A stretch of 48,068 bases of DNA from Mailhella sp. (lineage in GTDB: Bacteria > Desulfobacterota > Desulfovibrionia > Desulfovibrionales > Desulfovibrionaceae), in the NCBI GenBank assembly GCA_029258655.1, contig JARHYD010000083.1:1-48068 (forward strand), written 5' to 3'. The first letter of the stretch is position 1. Each line of letters starts with the position of its first letter. The notes beneath the pieces are model-generated. The model did no database searches, was not told where the DNA came from, and was given only the letters and a program-made list of their open reading frames with translations. Shown here one piece after another: positions 28,906-38,288 of this stretch. Both the position numbers and the translations under genes were made by a program.

Positions 28906-30621
28906 ATGTCTCAAAATACTACTCAACCATGGCAACCCCATTTGGCTGATAACAATCAAGGCGAACGAAATTATATTCCCTATAATTTACAAAATATTTT
29001 AACTCAAGCAGCAAACGAAGCAGGTAAAAATACGGCTATTATTTTTCATAATTTTAAAATGAATTATGAAAAACTCAATGAAAAAGCAGAAAATTTTGCT
29101 GCATCACTTCATAAGTTAGGTATTGAAAAAGGTGACAGAATTGCTATTATGCTCCCTAACATTCCTCAAACAATTATTGCTTTTTGGGGAGCAATAAAAG
29201 CTGGTGCTATTGTTGTTATGACTAATCCTCTTTACATGGAAAAAGAATTAACACACCATTTTAACGATTCAAAACCTAAAATTCTTATCACTCTTGACCT
29301 TTTTTGGGCTAAACTTGAACATTTAAAAAATAATCTTAGTATTGAAAAATATATTATTACAAGAGTTTCAGAATCCCTTGCTTTTCCTTTAAATTTATTA
29401 CAAATGCTAAAAGCTAAACGTTCTGGTGAATTTATTACAATCCCTTTCAATAAAAAAACTATTCTTCCATGGAAACAACTTTTAAAAACAAAAGATCGCT
29501 ATGTAGCATCAGATTCTGACCCTCATTCTACTATTGCTCTTTTACAATATACTGGTGGTACTACAGGTTTTTCTAAAGGTGCTATGCTTACCCATGCTAA
29601 CCTTAGTATACAAATTCAACAACTTGTAGATGTTATTCATGGTACACAAGAAGGTAGTGAACATCTTTTTCTTGCTGTTATGCCATTTTTCCATGTTTTC
29701 GGATTAATGGGCTGTCTTGTCTTACCAGCTGTTTACAAATCACCGACTATTCCAGTTCCTCGCTATGTTCCCGCTGATTTATTAGAAATTATACGAAAAT
29801 ACAGACCAACATTTTTCTGTGGTGCTCCCTCAATTTATATTTCCTTAATGCAACAAAAGAAAATCAAAGAAATTGATATGACCTGTATTAAACTTTGTAT
29901 TTCAGGGTCTTCTCCTTTCCCTCTTGCAAGTTTAAAACGTTTCCAAGATCTCACAAAAGCTAAAATAACGGAAGGGCTTGGACTTACAGAAGCCTCACCT
30001 GTTATTATTGCAAACCCTCTTTACGGTTTACAAAAACCAGGATCTGTTGGTATTCCCATTCCAGAAACCTATGCTAAAATTGTTGATCCAGAAGACGGTG
30101 TAACAGAAATGCCTATTAATGAACCAGGTGAATTAATTGTAAAAGGCCCTCAAGTTATGCTTGGTTATTGGAATCACCCAGAAGAAACAACCAATAGCAT
30201 ACGTGATGGCTGGCTATATACAGGCGATATTGCTTATAAAGATGATGATGGATATTTTTTCCTTGTGGATAGAAAAAAAGATATGGCTATTGTTGGTGGC
30301 TATAATGTATATCCAAGTGAAATTGATGAAGTATTATATGAATATCCCAAAATCCAAGAAGCTGTTTCCCTTAGTATTCCACACCGATCTAAAGGTGAAA
30401 TATTAAAAGCCTATATTGTTCCTAAAAAAGGTGAAAATATTAATCCTCAAGAAATTATCGCATTTTGTCGTGAAAAACTCGCCTCTTATAAAGTACCACG
30501 TATGATTGAAATACGCGAAGAATTACCTAAAAGCATGGTAGGAAAAATCCTTCGCCGTGCCTTGCGTGACGAAGAAGAGCAAAAACTAAAAGAAACTAAA
30601 AACGATAATAAAGAGAATTAA
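28906..30621 (+). CDS. fadD: Long-chain fatty acid-CoA ligase
   Basis: LQYTGGTTGFSKGAMLTHANL; EGLGLTEASPVI; GWLYTGDIAYKDDDGYFFLVDRKKDMAIVGGYNVYPSEIDEVL. Confidence 0.9.
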   Translation: MSQNTTQPWQPHLADNNQGERNYIPYNLQNILTQAANEAGKNTAIIFHNFKMNYEKLNEKAENFAASLHKLGIEKGDRIAIMLPNIPQTIIAFWGAIKAGAIVVMTNPLYMEKELTHHFNDSKPKILITLDLFWAKLEHLKNNLSIEKYIITRVSESLAFPLNLLQMLKAKRSGEFITIPFNKKTILPWKQLLKTKDRYVASDSDPHSTIALLQYTGGTTGFSKGAMLTHANLSIQIQQLVDVIHGTQEGSEHLFLAVMPFFHVFGLMGCLVLPAVYKSPTIPVPRYVPADLLEIIRKYRPTFFCGAPSIYISLMQQKKIKEIDMTCIKLCISGSSPFPLASLKRFQDLTKAKITEGLGLTEASPVIIANPLYGLQKPGSVGIPIPETYAKIVDPEDGVTEMPINEPGELIVKGPQVMLGYWNHPEETTNSIRDGWLYTGDIAYKDDDGYFFLVDRKKDMAIVGGYNVYPSEIDEVLYEYPKIQEAVSLSIPHRSKGEILKAYIVPKKGENINPQEIIAFCREKLASYKVPRMIEIREELPKSMVGKILRRALRDEEEQKLKETKNDNKEN

Positions 30622-30700
30622 TTATATTTTTTCTTTTTTGTGGGGGAAATGATTTCCCCCACACCCCCTCAATCAGCAAATTATTTTACAATAATTTGCT
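30618..30700 (-). repeat. Class A modular palindromic repeat, short form
   Basis: GTGGGGGAAATGATTTCCCCCAC (30640-30662), then ACCCCCTCAATCAGCAAATTATTTTACAATAATTTGC. Confidence 0.8.
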
Positions 30701-30800
30701 TTTTTATTTTACTTTTCAAATATCATTATAATACAATATGATCAATATGTTATAAATTATTTATAAAAAAACTATTTTCCATAGAAAATAGTTAAAACAT

Positions 30801-30856
30801 AAAAAGTTTTGTAAGGGGGTTAGGGGGAAAAACTTTTTCAAAAGTTTTCCCCCTAA
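30801..30856. repeat. Class B G/C hairpin repeat
   Basis: AAAAAGTTTTGTAAGGGGG then hairpin TTAGGGGGAAAAACTTTTTC/AAAAGTTTTCCCCCTAA. Downstream of the minus-strand methyltransferase, so a plausible terminator. Confidence 0.75.
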
Positions 30857-30874
30857 AAAAATTATAACTTTTAC

Positions 30875-31723
30875 TTATTTCTTATTTTCTTTTTCATGCA
30901 TAATAATTTTTTCGCCCACAAATCTTTTTTTCATTACTTCAATGGCTGCTGGATTTTTATCAATTAAAATACAATCTCGTTCTAATTCAAGAGCTGCTTT
31001 TCCAAAAGAGCCACTACCTGCAAAAAAATCCATTACAACAGAATCTTGATTACTATGCACTTTAATTAAACGCCGCATAATTTTTAAAGGTTTTTGTGTT
31101 GCATAACCTGTTTTTTCTCTACTATTAGGACTAACAATAGTTTGCCACCATACATCAGTAGGAGTTTTTCCTTTTGCAGCTTTTTCTTTACCCACAAGAG
31201 AAGGCGCCATATAAGGAATACGGTCTATTTCATCGTAGTGATAAATATATTTTTTAGGATTTTTTGCATACCAAAAAATACTATCATGTTTACTTGACCA
31301 ACGTTTTTTACTTCTTGCCCCATAATCATAAGCCCATATAATTTCATTCATAAATGAATCACGACCAAAAATATAGTCAAGCAAAATTTTACAATAATGA
31401 GCTTCTCTATAATCAATATGAAACATAATACTGCCAGTTTCTGACAAAATACGATGTGCTTCCACAAGTCTTGGTTCTAAAAAACCAATATAATCATCAA
31501 AAACATCAGCATATCCAAGAGTACCAAGCCGTATTGTTTTATAACGCCGTCCTTGATAGCCTACTCTATCCCCTTCTTCACTGGCAATAGTCTTAATTTG
31601 TGTACGTTCTTGCGTTCTACCTGTATTAAAAGGTGGATCAATATAAATCAAATCCACAGAACCTGATGCTAATTCAGGTAAATAATGCATATTATCGCCA
31701 AAACAAATATCAAGCTTTGCCAT
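30875..31723 (-). CDS. Site-specific DNA methyltransferase (DPPF, beta-type motif order)
   Basis: Motif IV IDPPFNTG precedes motif X/I region GYATQKPLKIMRRLI and DFFAGSGSFGKAALELER. No restriction gene adjacent. Confidence 0.9.
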   Translation of the reverse strand: MAKLDICFGDNMHYLPELASGSVDLIYIDPPFNTGRTQERTQIKTIASEEGDRVGYQGRRYKTIRLGTLGYADVFDDYIGFLEPRLVEAHRILSETGSIMFHIDYREAHYCKILLDYIFGRDSFMNEIIWAYDYGARSKKRWSSKHDSIFWYAKNPKKYIYHYDEIDRIPYMAPSLVGKEKAAKGKTPTDVWWQTIVSPNSREKTGYATQKPLKIMRRLIKVHSNQDSVVMDFFAGSGSFGKAALELERDCILIDKNPAAIEVMKKRFVGEKIIMHEKENKK

Positions 31724-31734
31724 TCTATCCTCAA

Positions 31735-33627
31735 TTATTCAACAGTAACACTTTTTGCTAAATTTCGTGGTTGATCAACATCTTTCCCTAAATAATCAGC
31801 CATTTCATAACTAAATAATTGCATAGCTGGCAAAGCCAAAAATTCAGGCAAGCTTGTTTTTGGAATAAACCATAAATCATCATTTTCAAGCATAGTACCC
31901 TCTTGTAACAGAGCAATAACTTTTCCTTGACGAGATTTTACTTCTAAAATTCCAGAACGTACTTTACTAAAATATTCATCATCAAATAATAAGGCAAACG
32001 TTGGAAACTCTGCATCAATTAATGCAATAGGTCCATGTTTCATTTCACCAGTGGCATAGCCTTCTGCATGAATATAAGAAAGTTCTTTTAATTTTAATGC
32101 ACCTTCCAAAGCCAAAGAAAATGCAACACCACGCCCTAAATAAAAGAAACTTTTTGCAAAAGCATATTTATAGGCAAAATATTGTGCTTTTTCGCAAAGT
32201 TGCGGTAATGTTTTTTCCAAAACTGCTGGTAGACGTAAAAGTTCGTTAATAATTTCTGTGGCTTGCTCTTGATGAGAATTTTTTCTTTGTCCCAAATAAA
32301 TAGCAAAAAGAAGCAATAAAACCATTTGACTAAGCATAGCTTTTGTTGAAGCAACGCTTATTTCTGGTCCTGCTTGTGTATACAAACAAAAATCAGCCTC
32401 TCTTGCTACTGATGAACCTAAAACATTACAAATACCAAGTACAGTATTCCCAAGTTCTTTACATAAACGTAATGCACCTAACGTATCAGCAGTTTCACCT
32501 GATTGACTAATAACTATAATTAATTCATTTTTTCCAAGTATAGGTTTTCTATATCGAAACTCTGAGGCAATTTCCACAGAAACAGGAATTTGTCCTAATT
32601 GTTCTAAATAATATTGTGACCAAAGCCCTGCATTATAGCTTGTTCCGCAAGCAATAATTCGTATACGCTCTGGCATTTTTAAATTATCTAATTCAGGAAG
32701 TAAAACATTTTTATTTTGTAAACGTCCAACCAAACAATCTCGCAAAACTTTTGGTTGTTCCATAATTTCCTTAAGCATAAAATGCTTATACCCATCTTTT
32801 GCAGCACCTTGTAAGTCCCAAGGAATATGATGAATCTCTTTTTCTATTTTTTCACGAGAAAAAATATTTTTTATTTCATAAGAACTTGTTGAAATAATAG
32901 CAAATTCCCTATCATCTAAAAAAATTACTTCACGGGTATAAGGTAAAAACGCAGGAACATCAGATGCAACAAAATATTCTCCAACACCAATTCCCATTAA
33001 AAGAGGTGCAGATAATCTTGCCGCCATAATATGTTGCGGAATTAAGGGGCTTAACATAACAACAGCATAAGCACCATGAGCTTTTTTTAATGCATTACAA
33101 AAAGCTTCTTCCATACAATGCAAAAATTCTTTATTATCTTCTTGAGCCTTATGCATAAGAATTTCTGCATTATCAATAAATTTTGTATGATATTTTTCTT
33201 GTAAAAGGGAGTCTAATTCATCAGCTACAAGATTTGCTAAAACTTCTGTATCAGTATCAGAATAAAATTCATACCCTTTTTCCAAAAGAACATTTTTAAT
33301 CTCTTGAAAATTTTCAATAATACCATTATGGACAATAGCTAATACACCATTATAGCTTTTATGTGGATGAGCATTTTTTTCAACAGGAAGACCATGCGTT
33401 GCCCAGCGTGTATGTCCAATCCCTATTGGAGCAAACGTATTGGCACTTTTTGCAACTTTTTCAACTAAATTACAAAGTTTTCCTTCTGAACGAATAATTT
33501 TTAAATCACTTACTTGTAAAAAAGCTAGTCCCGCAGAATCATAACCACGATATTCTAAGCGACTTAATCCTTCTAGTACAAGAGGAATTGCAGGTCTATG
33601 CCCGCAATAACCAATAATTCCACACAT
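31735..33627 (-). CDS. glmS: Glutamine-fructose-6-phosphate aminotransferase
   Basis: MCGIIGYCGHRPAIPLVLEGLSRLEYRGYDSAGLA; IIACGTSYNAGLWSQYYLEQLG; DQPRNLAKSVTVE C-terminus. Confidence 0.97.
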   Translation of the reverse strand: MCGIIGYCGHRPAIPLVLEGLSRLEYRGYDSAGLAFLQVSDLKIIRSEGKLCNLVEKVAKSANTFAPIGIGHTRWATHGLPVEKNAHPHKSYNGVLAIVHNGIIENFQEIKNVLLEKGYEFYSDTDTEVLANLVADELDSLLQEKYHTKFIDNAEILMHKAQEDNKEFLHCMEEAFCNALKKAHGAYAVVMLSPLIPQHIMAARLSAPLLMGIGVGEYFVASDVPAFLPYTREVIFLDDREFAIISTSSYEIKNIFSREKIEKEIHHIPWDLQGAAKDGYKHFMLKEIMEQPKVLRDCLVGRLQNKNVLLPELDNLKMPERIRIIACGTSYNAGLWSQYYLEQLGQIPVSVEIASEFRYRKPILGKNELIIVISQSGETADTLGALRLCKELGNTVLGICNVLGSSVAREADFCLYTQAGPEISVASTKAMLSQMVLLLLFAIYLGQRKNSHQEQATEIINELLRLPAVLEKTLPQLCEKAQYFAYKYAFAKSFFYLGRGVAFSLALEGALKLKELSYIHAEGYATGEMKHGPIALIDAEFPTFALLFDDEYFSKVRSGILEVKSRQGKVIALLQEGTMLENDDLWFIPKTSLPEFLALPAMQLFSYEMADYLGKDVDQPRNLAKSVTVE

Positions 33628-33763
33628 ATTTAGCTCCTTATTCGAAACTAGATATACTACTTTTGCCAAAAATACAATTAAAATATTGCATTGAAATAAA
33701 ATATCTTTTTCTTATAACATATTAATATGTAAAAATTTAAATCAAATTAAATCACTTACAAAT

Positions 33764-33795
33764 AAAAAATACCTTATAATTATAAGGTATTTTTT
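33764..33795 (-). terminator. Intrinsic terminator of the L,D-transpeptidase-like gene
   Basis: Palindrome AAAAAATACCTTATAATTATAAGGTATTTTTT. Confidence 0.75.
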
Positions 33796-33891
33796 AATAT
33801 ACTAACAATAAAGTAATAGTAGAAAAATATATTAATTTATTCTAATTATAATACTATACTATTTATATTTACAAAATTTAATATATCTACT

Positions 33892-34575
33892 CTAATTAAT
33901 AAATATTTTTGTATCTTGGTCAATAAATTTCATTACTTCTTTCATAAAGGAAGTTGGAATTGCTATACTACCATTTGTTGGTTTACCAATACTACATTGA
34001 AGAAAAATTCCAGAACCTTTATACGCTTCTTTATTAATAATATTATAATCAATAACTAAAGCATACGCATATCGAAGCGGTAAATCATAAAGATTAAGAA
34101 CTCTTGACCATTCACGACGAACACTATTTTCTCTTACAAATAAATTATAATAACGAGATTGTGGATCTGTTACCCAAACATCACCTTCACGTAATTGATA
34201 GTAAGGCAAAACGCAACCAGGATTTTGATTATGTCCAAAAGCTATTTTAAAGCCATAAAGTCCACGAGGAGTTGCATCTTCCCCTTCATAAATTGAATCT
34301 TGTACTCCCCCCTTACCCACTTGAGCAATACTATCATTTATCAAAATCCAAACATTTTTAAAACGTTTAAACATATAAAAATGGGGAAGGCCATGTTTTG
34401 AATCTAAAACTAATAATTTTGAGCCTGTTTTAATTTCATCAATACCAAGTTTTTCATTAAGCTCTTCACTTGTTTGAGCAATTTCATTTTTTTGAGCTTC
34501 TTCTTTTGCATAACCATTTATTGCAAAAAATGAAATAATAAAACCTAAAACAATACTACTTAATATTTTTTTCAT
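33892..34575 (-). CDS. Secreted YkuD/L,D-transpeptidase-like protein, probably catalytically substituted
   Basis: Signal peptide MKKILSSIVLGFIISFFAINGYA; YkuD-like blocks GEDATPRGLYGF and GSGIFLQCSIGKPTNGSIAIP. The catalytic H and C positions read Q and S. Confidence 0.7.
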   Translation of the reverse strand: MKKILSSIVLGFIISFFAINGYAKEEAQKNEIAQTSEELNEKLGIDEIKTGSKLLVLDSKHGLPHFYMFKRFKNVWILINDSIAQVGKGGVQDSIYEGEDATPRGLYGFKIAFGHNQNPGCVLPYYQLREGDVWVTDPQSRYYNLFVRENSVRREWSRVLNLYDLPLRYAYALVIDYNIINKEAYKGSGIFLQCSIGKPTNGSIAIPTSFMKEVMKFIDQDTKIFIN

Positions 34576-34653
34576 AACAAGCCCCAAAATATACGTTTAT
34601 AAGGCAAGCATAAGAAAAAAGATTATTTTTTGCAAGTAAAATCAATGTAAAAC

Positions 34654-35058
34654 TTATGCATAATTTTCTTGTAATAAACGTTTTACAGCAGAAATACTAC
34701 CAGTTGGCAACATATGAAAATCTTTTTTATATTTTTTTGCCATATCTTTAACTTTTATGCACGCACCATGACTAATGCAATTAATAGGACAAATAATAAC
34801 ATCAGCTCGTTGCAAGCATTTTTCTAATTTTTTTGTACCACCTTGCATAGAACCGCAATGATAATCAAGCTCACCGCCACATTCTTCTATTAAATTTCTA
34901 AAAAGACATTCCATTCTTTCCACGCCACCAACAATAAAAATACGCTTTTTGCATAAATCAAAATTTGGACAAGATTGATCGCAATGAGCACACTGGGTTA
35001 ATTCAACAGGAAACTGATTAAACGATGGTGTTATTTTTCTTCCGCCTTTAGTTCGCAT
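34654..35058 (-). CDS. DUF2325-like cysteine-rich protein
   Basis: IFIVGGVERMECLFRNLIEECGGELDYHCG...LEKCLQRADVIICPINCISHGACIKVKDMAKKYKK matches the DUF2325 pattern as I recall it. Confidence 0.75.
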   Translation of the reverse strand: MRTKGGRKITPSFNQFPVELTQCAHCDQSCPNFDLCKKRIFIVGGVERMECLFRNLIEECGGELDYHCGSMQGGTKKLEKCLQRADVIICPINCISHGACIKVKDMAKKYKKDFHMLPTGSISAVKRLLQENYA

Positions 35059-35217
35059 ACTCTTCTCCTTTTCTGTAATTGCATAAAACTAACTATATTG
35101 AAATTGAAAATCAATGTCAATAATTTAAATTTTAATTTTTTATTTCCTTTATAATAAAGGAGATAAAGATAATTTTACTTTTACAAATAAAAAGTATATT
35201 GCCTTGTCTTTAATATC

Positions 35218-35244
35218 GTGTTACTTTTTTAAAAATCATAACAC
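35218..35244. promoter_or_regulatory. Candidate NikR operator upstream of nikA
   Basis: GTGTTAC-N13-ATAACAC. Matches the Desulfovibrio NikR consensus GTGTTAC-N13/14-GTAACAC (recalled from comparative genomics) except for one base. Confidence 0.8.
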
Positions 35245-35281
35245 ATTTTTTATAAACCTAATAAACTTGTAAGGATTATTT

Positions 35282-36844
35282 ATGGTTAGAAAAATTTTCT
35301 ATCTTTTATTTTTGCTTACACTACTTGCAGTACCGCAAACAGTTCATGCAAAAAACACATTAACAGCAGCATGGAGTGCTAATGTAGGTCCATTAAATCC
35401 TCATGCCTACAATCCTAATGAAATGTTCGCACAGGTTATTGCCTATGATGGCTTAGTTCATTTTAATGGAAAAGACATTGAGCCAGCACTTGCAAAATCT
35501 TGGGAAGTTTCAAAAGATCACAAAACATACACCTTTAAAATTAATACAGCAATTAAATTTAGTGATGGCACACCATTAACAGCACAAATCATCGAAAAAA
35601 ACTTTAATGCAATTATGCATAATAAAGATTTACATAATTGGCTTGTGACTGTAAAACTTCTTCAATCTTGGAAAGCTCTTGATAATGAAACCTTTCAATT
35701 AACTCTTAGCGAACCATACCCATTACTTTTAACAGAACTTAGTCTCCCTCGCCCTTTTAGAATACTCTCTCCCACAGGCTTTGTAGATCCAAACAAAGAT
35801 GATACAACTAACATAGCAAAGCCAATCGGTACAGGACCTTGGGTTTTGGTTGAAAGTAAACTTGGTCTTTATGATAGATTTGAAAAAAATCCTTATTATT
35901 GGGGAAATTTTGGAGATTTTGATGAATTAAAAATCTATGTATTACCTGACGCTAATAGTAGAATTTTAGCTCTTGAAACAGGTCAAGTAGATATTTTATT
36001 TGGCGAAGGAAATTTTAATTTAGAAAATTTTGTTCGCTTATCAGAAAATCCTAAATTTGATGCATTAACATCAGAAGCACGCCTTACCAATATGGTAGCC
36101 TTAAATTCTAATCGCCCTTTAACAAAAGATATTAATATCCGTAAAGCAATTTTACACGCTGTAAATAAAGATGTTATTATTGAATATATTTTAAAAGGAA
36201 AAGAATTTAAAGCAGATACTATTTTTAATCCTCATACAAAATATAATGAGCAAAAAAATATTTACGAATATGATCTAGCAAAAGCAAAATCTTATTTAGA
36301 AAAAGCTGGCTTTAAACAAAATGGACAATTTGCAGAAAAAGATGGTCAAATTTTAGAATTAAATCTCCATTATTTAGGCACTGATGCAAAACAAAAAGCT
36401 ATTGCAGAAGCAATACAAGCTGACCTTTTAAAATTAGGAATAAAACTAAACCTCAAAGCAGAAGAAATGACTATTTTTTCAAATATCACCAAAAATGGTG
36501 AATTTGATTTAATTTTCAATAAAACTTGGGGGCCTCCTTATGAACCAACTTCTTATATTGGTTCTATGCTTCAACCTTCCCATGCTGATTATCAAGCACA
36601 AAGTGGTTTACCTAACAAAGCAGAAATAGATAAAAATATTGTAACTATTTTTAAAACAGTTGATGAAAAAGAATTTGCTAGACTTCATTATGCTGTTTTA
36701 AATGCATTGCATGAAAGTGCTATTTATCTTCCAATTAGCTTTGAACCTGACATGGTTTTATATAATAAAGAAAAAATAGCAAACTTTTCTTTTGGTCCTA
36801 TGACCTATGAACCTCTTTTGCATACCTTAAAACTTGCAAAATAA
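35282..36844 (+). CDS. nikA: Nickel ABC transporter substrate-binding protein
   Basis: Closely resembles NikA: NPHAYNPNEMFAQ, SLPRPFRILSPTGF, PIGTGPWVLVESKLGLYDRF, TWGPPYEPTSYIGSMLQPSHADYQAQSGL. Preceded by a NikR-like site. Confidence 0.92.
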   Translation: MVRKIFYLLFLLTLLAVPQTVHAKNTLTAAWSANVGPLNPHAYNPNEMFAQVIAYDGLVHFNGKDIEPALAKSWEVSKDHKTYTFKINTAIKFSDGTPLTAQIIEKNFNAIMHNKDLHNWLVTVKLLQSWKALDNETFQLTLSEPYPLLLTELSLPRPFRILSPTGFVDPNKDDTTNIAKPIGTGPWVLVESKLGLYDRFEKNPYYWGNFGDFDELKIYVLPDANSRILALETGQVDILFGEGNFNLENFVRLSENPKFDALTSEARLTNMVALNSNRPLTKDINIRKAILHAVNKDVIIEYILKGKEFKADTIFNPHTKYNEQKNIYEYDLAKAKSYLEKAGFKQNGQFAEKDGQILELNLHYLGTDAKQKAIAEAIQADLLKLGIKLNLKAEEMTIFSNITKNGEFDLIFNKTWGPPYEPTSYIGSMLQPSHADYQAQSGLPNKAEIDKNIVTIFKTVDEKEFARLHYAVLNALHESAIYLPISFEPDMVLYNKEKIANFSFGPMTYEPLLHTLKLAK

Positions 36845-36870
36845 CATAAAAAATAAAAAACTATTTAATT

Positions 36871-36894
36871 GGGGAGAAATTCTTATTTCTCCCC
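36871..36894 (+). terminator. Hairpin after nikA
   Basis: GGGGAGAAAT-TCTT-ATTTCTCCCC. No strong T-run, so the terminator role is tentative. Confidence 0.5.
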
Positions 36895-36989
36895 TATATG
36901 TCTATTAGGGAAATTATGTAAAAAATAACTAGGGTATGTTTCTAACTTATTTATAATAATAAAACTTTGTTCTCTAATTATGAAAATAA

Positions 36990-37196
36990 AATATTTGCAA
37001 TGCAATAGCGTTAGAAAATATTTATAATTACAATGTAAAAATAAAGAACTTTTTTATTTTTGAGAGAAAAAGACTTTCTACTTATGCTCCAACAGAGGCA
37101 AATTTATTAAAACTTGTTTCAATAACTTTACCCGATTGAGGGGGCTTGGGGGAAATCATTTCCCCCAAAGAAAAAAAATAATTTGAAAACACCCTG
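36990..37196 (+). repeat. Class A modular palindromic repeat between nikA and nikB
   Basis: Aligns with 23013-23270 including upstream flank (CAATGCAATAGCGTTAGAAAATA..., CTACTTATGCTCC...). Hairpin TTGGGGGAAATCATTTCCCCCAA (37146-37168). Lacks the core module. Confidence 0.85.
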
Positions 37197-37349
37197 ATAT
37201 AAAAAATTATTTCTTACATAATATAAAAATAACACGTTAATAGCGTATGATGATATAATTTTTGCAACAATTTTACCTAAAAAGAAAAATATATTTTCTA
37301 TAAAATTAACAAAAAAAATCACATACCAAGAAAACAAAATACAATAACT

Positions 37350-38288
37350 ATGAAAAAATATATTTTTCACCGTTTAATTTATACATTTTTTGCTATTATA
37401 ATTTTATCTTTTATTGTGTTTACTATCTTAAGAGTAGGACCAATAGACCCAGCAAAAGCATATTTAATTAGTTCAAAAATACCTCTTACAGATACGGCGA
37501 TTGCCATTACTCGTACAGAATTAGGACTTGATAAACCACTTTTAACACAGTATCTTCTATGGTTAGAAAAAGCATTGCACTTTGATTTTGGAACATCATA
37601 TATCACAAAACGCGATGTATTTACTGACCTTTGTTACTATTTTCCAACAACATTAAAACTAGCCTTAAGTTCTATGTTCTTTCTTATTCTTATAAGTTTA
37701 CCTTTAGGAATTTTAGCTGCTCATAAAAAAGAAAGTGCCTATGATAAATGCATTAAAATTTTTTCTTTTTTAGGTGTTTCTATTCCTAATTTTTGGCTAG
37801 GTTTTATGCTTCTTTATGTATTCTCTCTCAAATTACAACTTATTCCAGCCTTTGGAAACGAAGGACTAAAAAGTTATATTTTACCTATTATTACTCTTTC
37901 TTTTATGTCTTTAGCTATTAATATCCGTCTAACTAGAACGGCATTCCTTGAATATATGCAACAACGTTCTCTGCAATACTTAACTATACTTGGTATGAGC
38001 AAAACCAAAATTTATGGAAAATATACACTAAAAAATGCCATGTTGCCTATTATTACTTCTTTTGGTATGCACTTTGGCGAGTTATTAGGTGGTGCTTTTG
38101 TAGTGGAAACCCTTTTTGGTTGGCCAGGTGTAGGTAGATTTATGGTCAATGCACTATATAACCATGATTATCCTATTATCCAATGTTTTATGGTTATGAT
38201 TACAATTATTTTTCTTATGATTAATTTAATAACAGATATTCTTTATGCCTATTTAAACCCCAAAATTGTTTATGAGGAAAAAGCCTAA
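37350..38288 (+). CDS. nikB: Nickel ABC transporter permease
   Basis: DppB/NikB-type permease (VGPIDPAKAYLISSKIPLTDTAIAITRTELGLDKPLLTQYLLWLEKALHFDFGTSYITKRDV), downstream of nikA. Confidence 0.88.
   Translation: MKKYIFHRLIYTFFAIIILSFIVFTILRVGPIDPAKAYLISSKIPLTDTAIAITRTELGLDKPLLTQYLLWLEKALHFDFGTSYITKRDVFTDLCYYFPTTLKLALSSMFFLILISLPLGILAAHKKESAYDKCIKIFSFLGVSIPNFWLGFMLLYVFSLKLQLIPAFGNEGLKSYILPIITLSFMSLAINIRLTRTAFLEYMQQRSLQYLTILGMSKTKIYGKYTLKNAMLPIITSFGMHFGELLGGAFVVETLFGWPGVGRFMVNALYNHDYPIIQCFMVMITIIFLMINLITDILYAYLNPKIVYEEKA

Noticed and set aside
30875-33627. Restriction-modification or defence island around the methyltransferase
   Set aside because: Neighbours are glmS and fadD; no restriction, helicase or other defence genes are visible.
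37200-37349. Possible second NikR site upstream of nikB
   Set aside because: Only one half-site-like ATAACAC near 37229; no properly spaced GTGTTAC partner.
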